Source: Rhyacichthys aspro
Taxonomy: Eukaryota; Chordata; Actinopteri; Gobiiformes; Rhyacichthyidae
Assembly: GCA_036850595.1 (NCBI GenBank)
Contig: CM072148.1
Location: forward strand, 3,690,100-3,754,099
Direction of reading: 5' to 3'
DNA: 64,000 nt
Shown: piece after piece, positions 1 through 11,399 of the stretch
How the letters are laid out: every line of letters starts with the position of its first letter
Numbering within the stretch: position 1 is the stretch's first letter
Made by a program: the position numbers and the translations under genes
Notes under the pieces: generated by a model
Database searches by the model: none
What the model was told of the DNA's origin: nothing
What the model saw: the letters and a program-made list of their open reading frames with translations, nothing else

Positions 1-3000
1 TTTTTAACTGAAAACTGACAGATGTGCTGGTCAGTGCTGACTGTAGGAGCCATATAAACACTGCACCATCGCCGGCCGGTCCGTCCCACATAAAAACTCC
101 ATCACAGCGTGGTCTGGTTACGGCCGTGATGTCACAGCCCATTGCACTTTATTACAGCTGCTGCTATATCTGTACGATCACTGTAATCTGCTCGATCCCA
201 CACCATTACCCTCGGAGCTGCTCTTTTTCCTGGCAGGGACTGACTCTGGGCAGCGTTTCCACAGCGGACCGGGACGACACGCTGTTAAAGGGGTTTCGGA
301 AAATGAGACTCGGAACATAAAACGTAAAGGCAGCTCGCTCACGTTGTACATTTTCCGACGATCAGGAACATAATGGCAAAAAGGTATTGTTAAATGGAAG
401 GTTAAGGGTTTTGTCCAACACTTTGATGGTAAATTACATACAAACGTGCATATTCTAAAATATAAACAGACTTTTTAGGCATACAGTTAATGATTGTGAC
501 CTAATCTTACATCTAAATCTTTTAATTTTAACTTTACACACTGCAGAAAATCCTGAACAACTGATAAAGGGAATAAACCAACAGTGATTTAATTGTGAAC
601 ACAAAAACAGCTTTTCATGCACTAAAAATCCAGTAGAAAAAAAAGGATATAGGCTGAAACGATACAGAAGTTTCAGGATCACGTGTATAAAAATAAAAGG
701 TCATGTTAGAAAAACAAGAAAACAGCTTTGGCAAAGATGGAGGACTGTATTGAGCTCAACACAAATGTTAGATGTGATCTTTACTTCATGAAAAAGAGTG
801 ATTTCTGCAAATGGAAGGCATTTTTTCTGTTGCTTTTGAGTCACCTTCTTCTATTTTTCACCTTTGTTGAAAACTAACAAAAGGATCCCTTTACAAACTG
901 GCTTTTTCTGTAGAATCACCGTCTGCTCTTTGTCTGAAATTTGCTCTACAGCGTCTCCTGGAAGTGACGTCAAGTGAAAATAAGCGAAAATCCACCCAGA
1001 CAAATAGATTCATATACAATGAAAGTATAAAGTGTAGATGGTATGAGGTGTTACAAATCAACTGGCCCCATTGAGGGAATGAAATCATGTGTTCAGTTTA
1101 GCTTCTGCAACAAGAAGTGAGTGACAGTCGAATACTTTTACACAAAGACACATAAAAAGCAAACAGGGAAAAAAAAGTCTGACTACAGCAGCTTTGAAAA
1201 TGGTATCAGCACTGCTTTGTTCACAGAGAGAAGAAGACTTTTGTTGTTTTCTGTCGTTTATTTAATGCCAGTCAATGTCAGTGTCTCATTTTTTTTTTCT
1301 TTACATTTTTTTCCCAGGTTAAAGTTTAGGTATGATTTAAAAGAGAAATCATTTGGTAGTTTGATGGGACTTTATGTCCACTAATGGACCTCCAAGTCTT
1401 AACGTTAGCCCAAAATTGACAAAACATGATCTAAATAAAATGAAGTTATAATCAGGTGTTAGTGTAGAAGTCAAACCTAATCTAAATTTTTATTTACAGG
1501 AAAAAACATGGTACATACCTGTGACAACTGTAAACTTCAAAGTAAATAAATGTTGTTATACATGTATTTTTTTTTCAAATCAAAGTTTTACTGTATATTT
1601 AGATACATACACAATTTTCTATTTTTTTTTTTTTATAATGATGGAATAATTCTTTAAAAAAACTAAACAAAAAAAAAATAAAAAAATCTAATACTGGTAT
1701 TTAAATTTACAGTAATATTTAGTTTTTACCCAAAATTTTGCAGTTTTAATTAAACATCATTAAATTATTTAGGGTAATTTCTTATATTTTCCACGGCATT
1801 ACATATTTTATCTTTTACGGTTGCTGTTTAATCATTGATTGTAAACATTAGAGACTAATTTAACAGTATCAGAAGTAGTTATACAGAATATTATGACACA
1901 AATCTAATGTAAAAATGCCTTCTATGAAATGTTATGTTTGTTCATACACTCTATAACATTAACCCAGTGCACTATTATTAATAAAGCTTCATAGTTAACG
2001 GTATAGACTCTCTCAGGATAAACTCTCAGGATAAACTCTCAGGAAACAGGGCCAGTGTGCAGCGAGGGCAGGGAGCAGCTGTCGTGAACTAAACAGTGTG
2101 AAAAACAATGTGAGGGCATCTGTGGCGACCTCTGCGTCTGCACGTCCACTCGACCGTGAAGCACTAGTTAGTCTGATGCTTTAGACAAACACAGACGCAC
2201 ATCCCTGGAGTCTTACGTACAAAGATAACGCACAAATAGAGTTCGCTTATACTCTGCACGTGCTCCACATAGAGGCACGTTCAAAAGTGAGTCAGATCCT
2301 GCGTAGAAAACTGGAACTCTGACAAATCTAACTTTTATTCAAGACTTTTTTTACCATTTCTCTGTAAATGTATTTAAGAGTGCATCATGTGAAGCTACAA
2401 AAACGACCAAAGATTCATGGTTATGTTCCCGAGGAAATATGAAATCAAAAACATCGCCAAAAATATCAGAAAATATGTCGTTAACACATTCTAATGATTA
2501 TCTAATAAATTCTATAAATGTGCCGCGTTAGAGTGAAAAATAATAAACTCTCAAGGATCTTTGGCACCGGTTGGATTTAGAACAACTTACTCTCACAAAG
2601 TCACAAGGAAATGTTGCAAAAACTGATTTTTAATTGCAATTGCTTAAAATAAATTGGGTGAAAACATGATTAAGTCTGTAAATCTGACAATGAGCTTTGA
2701 ATGGAATATAAACCCAAGACACTGCCACTGTAATTAATCCATTTTTAGTCGTTTCAGTCAAGATAATGGAGACAATAATTCTGAAATAACTAGTGTAAAT
2801 ATGGCCCAACATTTAAAACATTTAATGCTGCATTTTTGGCTTCAGTCTGATGTTCATTAGAGTTGTTCCTGTCCTCAGTCACAGTAAAAACTCTCCAAAG
2901 CAGTTCAGTCAGAGCAGGGGCTGTGGTGCGTTCACTGACAGTTGGAAATGTAGAAGCAAATCTTTAAACACTGCAGAACTGTACTGTTTTTCTTCTGTCG

Positions 3001-3944
3001 GTGGTTTGTTGTAAACGTATTTGAGAATCCCAGAGAAAGTGTCTGCTCTCTGCTTGTGGTAGTTGTTGGTTTATTGCAGCTACAACAGCCCTGTCCCATT
3101 TGTGCAGTGTGTGTTTAGCGGCTCCGTGGTGCCACTCTTCCTCAGAGACTCCTTCTCATCCTTCCTTTAAGCCCCGTTAGCTGCATAATCACGTGTTTTC
3201 CTCTGAAGAAAAAGACCAGAGGTTTGTTAAAGTACAGTGGATCTCACGAGTGCCACCGGCTTCCCATTGTTTTCATCAGCGTTCCTTTTCAATAAGTCAC
3301 TGTAATTGATGCCCATCTCTCACTGAGAGGATTACAGCGCCGTCCACACCGCTCTCCATTAATCATACACTCGTTCAGCCGTGCAGCCATCCGTCTGTCC
3401 CTTTGCATCAACATCCGTCTATCCATCAAAGAGCTGCTCTCCATCTACAGCAGCTGACAAACGAAGGGGAGTGGTCTCTGCACCAATCGCAACGCTCCGT
3501 ATTAACGACAGAGCTAGTTTTTGATGAATAGTAATAAGAATATGACACAGTTTTAGAGATTCCAATAACAACATGTGGCATCGGGGGGAATTGGGCCGTC
3601 TCAATAGTTTTTGGTGGTAAATTGGTTTCGGAATCCATTTAACTTTTTTGGCACCTTGATGGAGAAAATAAAAAATGTACACAAGACACTAAATGTACCA
3701 ATCTATTGTTACAAATGAAAAGAGATGAGTTTACTGACGTCTCTCTGGTTTTGTGACTTTTGTGAATACACAGCCCTTTATATAGTCTCCTTAGTGTCAC
3801 ATTGTATTTGTGTCATTTTAGAAATATTCTGTGAAGGAAATGGCAGCAGCTTCACCTTAAACAGACTGTACCTGACCAGATAGTAAACTGTAAATGCAAT
3901 AATTTGTGGAAAAAACAGTCTTTAATGATCCATCTACTGTTTAT
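1..3944. other. Non-coding stretch, no gene recognised
   Basis: No open frame here is longer than about 100 codons, and none has a recognisable domain or splice-site-bounded exon structure. The block mixes A/T-rich low-complexity sequence (for example 1560-1750, with many A and T runs) with more balanced stretches at 60-300 and 2040-2300. A short triplication at 2009-2045 is listed separately. Around 3380-3435 there is a degenerate CATCCGTC/TATCCATC-like stretch that could be the decayed microsatellite tail of a retroposon, but nothing upstream of it was recognisable. I see no RNA gene. Confidence 0.6.
2009..2045. repeat. Triplicated 13-bp tandem repeat
   Basis: The unit AAACTCTCAGGAT occurs nearly three times in a row; the first copy begins as GACTCTCTCAGGAT and the last is cut off after CAGGA. 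It is a small local slippage duplication with no visible link to a mobile element. Confidence 0.8.
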
Positions 3945-4336
3945 TCTAAGGGATTGTAATAGATGAGAACCTCTATTCAGGAACAGAAAACCTTGGAGCG
4001 CTCCCATTGGTCGACACTTGTCACATGACGTTCCAGGAAGTTTAATAGCTGCAGATAAAGTGTATTTTCAGCTGAATATGTCTTTTAACAGAGAAACAGC
4101 TGAAAAAAAGAAAAGCATCAACAGAGAAAAGGGAGACAACGTAAAACACAGATAAATACTGTCAATTCAATCACGTAATGTTTAACGAGGAGGAGCTAAG
4201 CTAAGCTAACGCTAAACTCTAAACTTCAGTTTGGTCAAATGGATTAGTATTTTGGAGGAAAAATTGGTCTGTTTTATATTTTTTAATAAAAGAGAAGCAG
4301 GAGAGTGGAGTCTGAGACAGAGACAAAAAAAGAGCA
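3945..4336 (+). repeat. Dispersed repeat family P, copy 1
   Basis: This roughly 390-bp sequence recurs in reverse orientation at about 41640-42065, and more diverged or shorter copies lie at 17492-17794 and 61586-61745. Shared landmarks in order are CTATTCAGGAACAGAAAACC, the core GGAGCGCTCCCATTGGTCGA (from 3995), CACATGACGTTCCAGGAAG, GCTGCAGATAAAGTGTATTT, CAGAGAAACAGCTGAAAAAA, CACGTAATGTTTAACGAGGA, AAACTTCAGTTTGGTCAAAT and a purine-rich end GAGACAGAGACAAAAAAAGAG. I see no terminal inverted repeats, tRNA-like boxes or coding potential, so its class is unknown. A non-autonomous DNA element or an old SINE-like sequence are both possible. Edges were set by where similarity to copy 3 stops and are good to roughly 15 bases. 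Confidence 0.75.
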
Positions 4337-6479
4337 TCAGGCTCTGGAACATTAAGCTTATTTATTACTGTCTCTATAGCATCAAAGAATATTGCAAGGT
4401 GTTATAAGAGAAGATATTTGAAGGAAATTTACAGCTGCCATCTCTATATTCACTTTAAAAATGACCCGAACGATTGCTGTGTTTTACAGTTGAGTTTGTT
4501 CGTGACGAGGTTTGTATTCTGAGTGTTCATATTGAGTTTAAAAGGATGTATGCAAATGGAGCCAATGTGTCTTCCGTCTTCTCTCTGTGTATTCATCAAT
4601 AATGAAAGAAATATATATCCATATCAGTCCATAATAAGCTGAATAAACTGTACAGAACTGTCAGGGCAGTTTGTCAATAGTAGGCGTTATTTAAATTAAT
4701 TCAACTGCGGAATACACCAAGAAAATTGCTTTTCTAGGTTCACCTGAATGTCTGCGCACTATGCCATATAAATGTAAATTCGCAGAGCGTTGCTGCAGCA
4801 CTGCCATAAAATCCATATGGCAGCATTAAAATATGTTGGTGGTGGTCTCGGGCTCGTCCCCACCAGTCCTCCCCAGTGTGCAGCGGGACGGGGCTCACTG
4901 CACTTTATCGTTTCTTGCTTATGGGGACAGATTTGTGGTTAACAACATGTGAGCTGGTCCCGGGACGTGTTCTGCTGTGTTCGCAGACGGACCACGGAGG
5001 AGTCGTCAACAACCAGACTCCACCAAGACATGGGATTATCACTCTTCAACATTTCTGACATGTTTTTACTCATTTTACACAAATGTTATTAAAGATGATC
5101 ATGGAATATGTTATTATCTTGTTTTTTTAATCAGAATTTTTAGTTTTTTTGCTCAGGATGTTGCTACTGGAGAAAAGAGTTTCAGTTCATACACTCGTCT
5201 AATTTAAGCATTTAATTAAAGAAGATAAATATAAATGAAAGAGCTTTGTATTTGCTCCAATCTTGTCGTACAGTGTTTTATAGATATTTCTTGCTCTCTA
5301 GTTCAACCTGTTTTTGTGATATTGGATTATGTAAATAAAAATGAATGGAATTGACTGTTTATGTTGACCAAAATTCAATACTTTACTGTCTAAATAAATA
5401 AAACAACAACAGAGGATTACATCAGAGCGTCATCATCCGTCTGCACTGTTCCTGATGAAGATATTAAGCTTTTTCATATTTTTAACATACATAACTGAGT
5501 GTTTTACAGTAGCCACTTTAATGCTACTTTCCATTACACAAGTCACATTTCTGGCAGACGACAAAGTAAAAAGACTGTAAAAAAGTAAAAAGACTGTCCC
5601 CTTTTAAGCCATTAGAAATAAAATAAAGAAAAATAAAATAAAAACTGTAAATCTGTAATTTCTCGAATCCCAAAACCACATCCTTTAAGCGCAACATTAT
5701 ACACAGTTCTGAAGAACATCAGGAGAATCATTTTCAGACTAACTCCTGATTAATTCATTAATAATTGTGTTGCTCGTGTTCATAAATGCAACTAAGAATA
5801 TTTGCAGAGTATAACACAAAGCTGAACACTCCTGTCACCTCAGAATCTGCAGACATTGTTCGTCCATGACACCCCTCTGGAGGTCACCAGCAGGATCCGG
5901 GTGAAAAAACGGAGTAAATAGGGTTTTGTGCTTGTATAAAAAGAGCTATATTCACCAACCATATTACTAATGCCTTTAGCGGGAGTATTGTCCGAGCAAA
6001 ATTGAAATATTGACAAAAAATACTGAGTGAATACATGGATCTGAATAGAGGATCTGCTGCATTTCCCTCTGGAACAGGACTATTCCACGGATCAGTGATT
6101 TCTGGTAACATCACCTGGATACATTGATTTGGGAGACTGGGTAAAGAGAATAAACAATACCTGCCGAAAAGGGAAAAACAAAGCTGTAAAATGATAATTG
6201 AATGCTCTGTGATCAGGACTAAGCCACAACAGAACGCCACGAAGCGCAGATCTCACGACACACGCTGAGGTAATTTACTGCTGGAAATGGAGTCTCACAG
6301 TACGGTTGAAAATGGCTTGTGTTTTAAACAAAGCCTCGTTTCTCCGGCGGAATAATGAGGTGAGGCGTATGTGTTCGTTTAAGTGCGAATCCTTAAATGA
6401 GAGCGCACAGGGCGGACGAGCCAGCTGCTGAGTTACCGAGGGTTTTTTTTTTTTGTGTAAACACTTTTCTATGGACCTC
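4337..6479. other. Non-coding stretch, no gene recognised
   Basis: Mostly unique sequence with A/T-rich runs (5560-5660). A 118-codon minus-strand frame at 5884-6240 is hydrophobic and overlaps an almost equally open plus-strand frame with one stop, so neither frame is favoured. No family was recognised. The 4840-5010 segment is richer in G, C and CpG than its surroundings but shows no promoter signature I would defend. Confidence 0.5.
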
Positions 6480-6720
6480 GAAATGTGTCAATCCCTCTCT
6501 TTTGTTGCCTCACCTTCACAGCTCATTTAGCCTTTCGCGCTGGAATCAAATAACAGTGCGAGTCACCCAGAAGAAAAGCGGCGGCGCAGTTCGCTCCCAT
6601 CTCTGATAAGAATCGGCCTCACCTTTTGGGAGCGCTCAGGGAAGGTGAGGCAATTACTCACGCTGGCAAAGTCTTTTATGGGACGCACAATGGGTTTTTG
6701 CTGCTTGACGTGTTACTCGA
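6480..6720. promoter_or_regulatory. Candidate conserved non-coding element
   Basis: Balanced, non-repetitive sequence with retained CpGs in an otherwise A/T-rich desert. It contains CTCATTTAGCCTTTCGCGC, GGAATCAAATAACAG and TCTGATAAGAATCGGCC, that is, homeodomain- and GATA-like cores close together. Small frames cross it but none looks like an exon. The call is an inference from texture and motifs; alignment to another fish genome would settle it. Confidence 0.3.
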
Positions 6721-7267
6721 AGAGAAACTGTCAGGATTCGCTACTTATCTGTGCAACGTATACAAGCCACAAATATACAGTGAAATACACGGTTTTAATT
6801 TTGAACTACAGAGGAAGTAAAAGTGGTGGTGATATATGGAGCGGTACCACAGCCTTCTCTTGATTAATGGGTCTGAAGGAAGAGCTGGTTTTGTTTGCAC
6901 TGCAGTGACCACAGCTGTACTCGCAGGAGCTAAACTAAGTGTTTTCTTGGACGAGGTGAGAGGAAAAAGTTGTTTTGCTCAAAGGAAAGCACTTTTACTG
7001 TGGTCAAAGTGGACCACTTAGAAAATACTGAAGTGAAGTTAACTCCTGCAGTTGATTCAGGCCTAGACACAACATGAATCCAGTTTATCACGTGTTAGTT
7101 TAACCCAATCAATCCTAGTCTGAGTCTGGGGCCTCATTTTTAAAAGAGTGTGTATTATCTCTGCTGATTACGCCTCAAAACTTGGAAGAGATTTCTATTT
7201 ATTATATGACAAATGGTGAAGATTGGCTTTTTATAAACTAAATCAATGTTACATTTCACTGTTTCTC
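6721..7267. other. Non-coding stretch, nothing recognised
   Basis: Unique A/T-leaning sequence between the candidate element at 6.5-6.7 kb and the LINE fragment at 7.27 kb. Only short frames are present, with no motifs or repeats I can name. Confidence 0.5.
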
Positions 7268-7460
7268 TTTTTCTGCTGATCCAGTTCTGGGTCGTGAGGG
7301 CAGCAGTCGAAGCGGCGATGCCCAGACTTCCCCCTCCCCAGACACTTCCTCAGCTCTTCCAAGTCGTTCCCGAGCCAGCCAAGACATAGTCCCTCCGGCT
7401 AGTCCTGGGTCACACAGAGCAGCTCAGAAAACAAAGGCCAGCACCCGCAGGAGGGAGTAT
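7268..7460 (-). mobile_element. LINE 3'-end fragment (RTE/Rex-like), decayed
   Basis: On the minus strand this reads as the widespread teleost LINE 3' end: GGAGGGACTATGTCTTGGCT, then GCTCGGGAACGACTTGG, GAGGAAGTGTCTGGGGAGG, GGAAGTCTGGGCATCGCCG, CTGCTGCCCTCACGACCC and a GGATCAGCAGAAAAAG tail. In intact relatives the first part encodes a reverse-transcriptase C-terminus (a W/R-DYV... stretch) and the tail runs into a simple repeat. Here the coding frame is broken by deletion after GACTTGG and by an in-frame TGA, and the simple-repeat tail is gone. I recognise the sequence from memory; assignment to the RTE clade rather than an L2-type clade is uncertain. It is a dead, 5'-truncated copy. Confidence 0.75.
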
Positions 7461-8734
7461 AACAACTGTAGTTGAAAGCAGGTCCCGATCCTTCTGTTAA
7501 AAAAATATCAAGACTTTTAAAACAGTGCACTCTTACCCGTTCGAGTGCTGGATTGAACCAACGTAGGACAATGCAAAGCGACTAATGAATGGATTTTGCA
7601 TGAGCATGAGCCACTGATGAGTGGATTTTAGGAGAATCCTGGAGGCCTCGGTCCATGCAGAGTTATGTTTGTGGAATGAATGCAGCTCATCAGACCAAAG
7701 TGATTCAAACACAGCTTGAGTTAAGAATCTGTCTCGGAAAGCTTTCTCGGTTTAATTCACACAGACTGACAGAAGAGTCCTGTAAAAAACATGCAGAACT
7801 TAGACCTGCACGTGTCCAAGTGTTATTCAGTGTGTCCAGTCAATGAATGAAGTGAAACAGCGCAATGCATTCTTTTTTTGGCATGAGCATTATTTAATTA
7901 TCTCTGACTTCCTGTCATTGGTCTGTATGTTGTAATTGTAAACACCAAATAAACAGAACTCCAGTTGTTGAAAGACCAAAGACCAGCTGTTTGGTTTAAA
8001 CTGCGGTTCCCTGAAGCTTTCACACCTGACAATTTGGTTCAAACCAAACAGAAAAGGTGTGAAAGTCCACCATATTTCACTGGAGCAGAACGGACAATAC
8101 GGGAGAGGATCTATTGTCAAAAGGAGTCCAACTAAAAGGTTCTGTAACAGTTTGAGGATGTTTCTGGTCCTCACTAAAGATGGAGATAAACACCGCAGTC
8201 TTCTGATTCAAATGTGGTATGTTTTGTTAGTTTTTCTTGATAATTATGTTTCAGTTGTTTCCATTTCAAACTGAATGAAAACGTTGCATTTATTGTGAAT
8301 GTTGCTTTAAACACAGTCAAAATTTGTGAGAATTGTGAGGCCATAAAATGTAAGATATTTGCGCAGCTTCATAAATTTAATGTTCCACAGTTACTGCTCC
8401 AGTCCAGCTGTGAAAATGAGACAGAAGTGGTTCAAATGAAGGAAATGTCTTTCTCCAAAAACTGGTTTCCATTTGAATTCATACTTAATGGCCACTGGAA
8501 ATGAAGTTAGGTCTGTTCTATTTAACTCAATCTGTTTCTATGTAATGTGTGACTCAGGAGGCATCTCCAGGTTCTGGAAACGTGACCACTCACTGTGTTA
8601 ACTACAGACCCACTGTCATCTCTGTGGACGTCAGAGCCACTGCAGCACACAGCCCTCTCAGTCACCCACAGCTCTCAGATTTATATCTGACAAATAAATG
8701 GCAGAGTGTAATGATGAACTCTGACTAAGTCGTG
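7461..8734. other. Non-coding stretch, nothing recognised
   Basis: Unique sequence with only short frames (all under 100 codons) on both strands. No repeat family, RNA gene or promoter signature was found. The segment 8560-8690 is somewhat richer in C but has no clear motif. Confidence 0.5.
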
Positions 8735-9180
8735 ACTTGTAGCCTGCCTTCTCCACTCCTCAGCCTCCAATTGGCCCATCTGTCAATCAATTGGCTCCGT
8801 GATTTTCACTCTCCGCGGATTATGTATCGTTTATCACGGCGGCTCGTCCAACCCCTGCAGCTGTCTATCATTTACCATAATCATCGCGCTCTCCCTCAAG
8901 GAAATTTGCCTCGCTATTTCTCTATTCCCTCTCCCACTTGGATCATTTTTTACCGTCAGAAGCCAACTATAAAGTGTAGCCGTCTGCCGCCTCCGCCCTC
9001 GCTGCTCCCTGCCCCGGATCTAAGCTTATTACCTCTTTACATTTCCCCTCCGCCGACAATAACACTGATGACTGTCGCAGCGACGAACCGCCACATCAAA
9101 TACTTATTAACATCCTCCACAGGACACAGCTGGGCCCACATCGTACTTCTGTTCATCAGAGTACTTCTTCACCGACATGT
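8735..9180. promoter_or_regulatory. Candidate enhancer-like block with exact PBX-MEIS site
   Basis: A CT-rich, low-repeat block. CTGTCAATCA at 8780-8789 is the reverse complement of TGATTGACAG, the canonical PBX-MEIS/PREP heterodimer decamer. It lies between CCAATTGG (8767-8774) and CAATTGG (8788-8794). Further on are TATGTATCGTTTATCACGGC, ATCATTTACCATAATCATC and ACTATAAAGTG. A 151-codon frame crosses the block but begins at GTG, has a low-complexity Ser/Leu/Pro composition and no domain, so it was not called as a gene. The texture is that of a vertebrate developmental enhancer; function is inferred, not shown. Confidence 0.4.
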
Positions 9181-11144
9181 GCTCTGATGCTGGAATCTCA
9201 AAGTCATTGCAAATTGTACACCTGCCTTGAAAATTTAAATTACAGTAGACTTTACAAATGCAAATCATTTCTTTTTTGGTCCGATGCAAAACGTTCGTCC
9301 TAAATTACAGCCTTGTGATATGTTTTGCCAACCCAGCTCCAAGAATGCAAATGACTCTTGAAGGTAATGTTTCACAGTCTCATTGTGGCCGGCTCTGATC
9401 ACAGCAGGACTTATACAAACTCTGTTAAAGTGTAAGAGTATAAAGCATTGTTTACCAAATTTTCTAATGCTTTCATTGGGTTAATGTTGTGCAGTTTATC
9501 TCTGGTCAAATGCAGATTTAAAATATCCCTCATTTGTTTACTCGGTGTAAACAGATGCTGTTTTGTTGATGAAACGTTCTGTGAGTTGTGTTTGATTCTG
9601 TATTAACGTCTCCATATAAAAGTGGGTTAAGGGTAAATTCGTACATGAACAAAACATGAAACAAAAACATTAAAGAGACACAAGCTAACTTTCCTCTGGA
9701 CTGGTATTATTTTGAGCATTACTACAGTAAATAATACTTTTTTTGTCGGCGTAGAGTAATAAGAAATATCTGGCTTTATCATCAATAGTTCAGTTCTTTG
9801 GCCCATCACTTTTGCATATATCCCATTGGCTGTTGTTCTACCCAGATTATGGTTGTCAAATGAAAGAAGAAAGAAGAATAACTAACAAAAAAAGGAAAAA
9901 AAACAAAGAGAAACGAAGCGATAGCTGCAGGATTGGATCAGTCTGATGCTGAACTCAGAGCTGGAGGTTTAAGGTAAGCAGCTTTAAATCACTTTCTGCA
10001 TTGTACGACACCTTTTGAAATATAAATCTTGACACTGCAGGTGTTACTGTCGCATAAACCAATCAGGCATCAACATTATGACCATGATTAATAGTACTAA
10101 TAGCACTTTTGATAGATCCTGACCATAAATACCCCACAAGAGTCAGGTCCTTATCAACTTTGAGGCAAAACGTTCACTTGCTCCTAATGTATCCCACTCA
10201 CTAAAAGGAGCCATTATGAAGAGATCATCAGTGTATAGTTGTAGAACACTAATAAATATAATTATGATTAAATATCTAATTCAGTTTTGGGATCATAAAA
10301 CACCAGATATTAGATCTTTGTGCATGTTTTTTCATTTTTTGGTGAGTTGAGTGAACATTCATCTCATCCCAGTCTTTGGTGGCTCTATTCCTTCCAATTC
10401 CTCTCGAGTTCTTGACCCGTGTCAGACTCGAGGCTACCTGTAATGAAAAAGCATTGCCCCGTGCGGAGAACCCCCCGCGGACGACCCGACGGACCGCCCT
10501 CGGAGTCTGTGAGGGTCGCTCCTGATTTATGCAGGCCACACTCCAGGATAAGGTGAGTCTCTGTGGAAATAGAATAAGTAATTTGGGTGAAAACACTGGT
10601 TATCATTGAGCTGACATCTCTATAATCCGCGGTGTTAAGCATTTATCACAGCTGACCCACGAGTCTCTTCGAAACGGTGCTGCAAGGTGAAAAACCCGGA
10701 GGGAGTCGCCATCATCTCCGAGAAAAGGTTATTTCATCTCAGAAGTTGGAGACGGACTCAGTCGGGCTCAAGGATCAGCTTCATGTCTGCACCAAGAGAT
10801 ATTTAAGGGACAACACATGGGTCAGGAACATGTTTTCTCTAATATTTCTTGACATGACACGCCAACAAATGGATATTTTTGCTCTTGTTTGCTAACAGAC
10901 TGTATTTAAAGGCATCTTCAGTTTATTGAGATCATAATTTATCACAGTGTTGCCGTTGTAATGTAAGAACCATGGATGTAATAATATCTGGATCCACTCT
11001 GTCGCCAATTCAATCACAGTATTGGACCAAAAAAAAATATATAATGCAGCTCAGAAATGATTCATGCTTTAGATCACAATGTAAAGAGAGACGAAATGAA
11101 AAGGAAAATAGAGTATTTATCATTATATACATTTAGTTGCATTG
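9181..11144. other. Non-coding stretch, no gene recognised
   Basis: Unique sequence. The segment 10380-10700 is CpG-richer and includes a 7-bp inverted repeat (CTCGAGT at 10403-10409, ACTCGAG at 10426-10432) around a 16-base loop, short enough to be chance. Two overlapping minus-strand frames there (106 and 85 codons) look like by-products of the higher GC content. No named repeat was found. Confidence 0.5.
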
Positions 11145-11399
11145 TTAAAGCAGCCCTGCATAACTTTTATCCCTTTGAACCGGCAGCCATCTTTATTTAC
11201 AAGTAAAAATGGCAAATTTAGAAGTAGTATTGGCCTATTTTCTTTATTAAATGTGTAGTGTGTAATCTCTCTCTATACCACTGTCCCGGCAGCAGTGAGG
11301 TTATACTGGAGGATTCAGTCCAATCTTGTGTCTCAGAACCATCAAAACCAGAGGGAGAGTGTATATTTTGGGGCTGAAAGTTACTCTGTGCTACTTTAA
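11145..11399. mobile_element. Small non-autonomous DNA transposon (TIR element, hAT-like?)
   Basis: A 255-bp unit bounded by imperfect terminal inverted repeats. The left end begins TTAAAGCAGCCCTGCATAAC. The reverse complement of the right end begins TTAAAGTAGCACAGAGTAAC. About 18 of the 24 terminal positions match. Inside there is no coding sequence. The ends resemble a teleost non-autonomous hAT family with a TTAAAG...GTAACTTT terminus that I recall. Flanking bases (TTGCATTG on the left, AATGTCAA on the right) do not form a clear 8-bp target-site duplication, so either they have decayed or the edges are a few bases off. Confidence 0.55.

Noticed and set aside
5884..6240. 118-codon hydrophobic minus-strand frame
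   Set aside because: The opposite strand is nearly as open, and no domain, signal or splice context supports either.
8732..9187. 151-codon plus-strand frame
   Set aside because: It begins at GTG, is rich in Ser, Leu and Pro, has no domain, and lies in CT-rich sequence where stops are scarce. The block is better read as regulatory.
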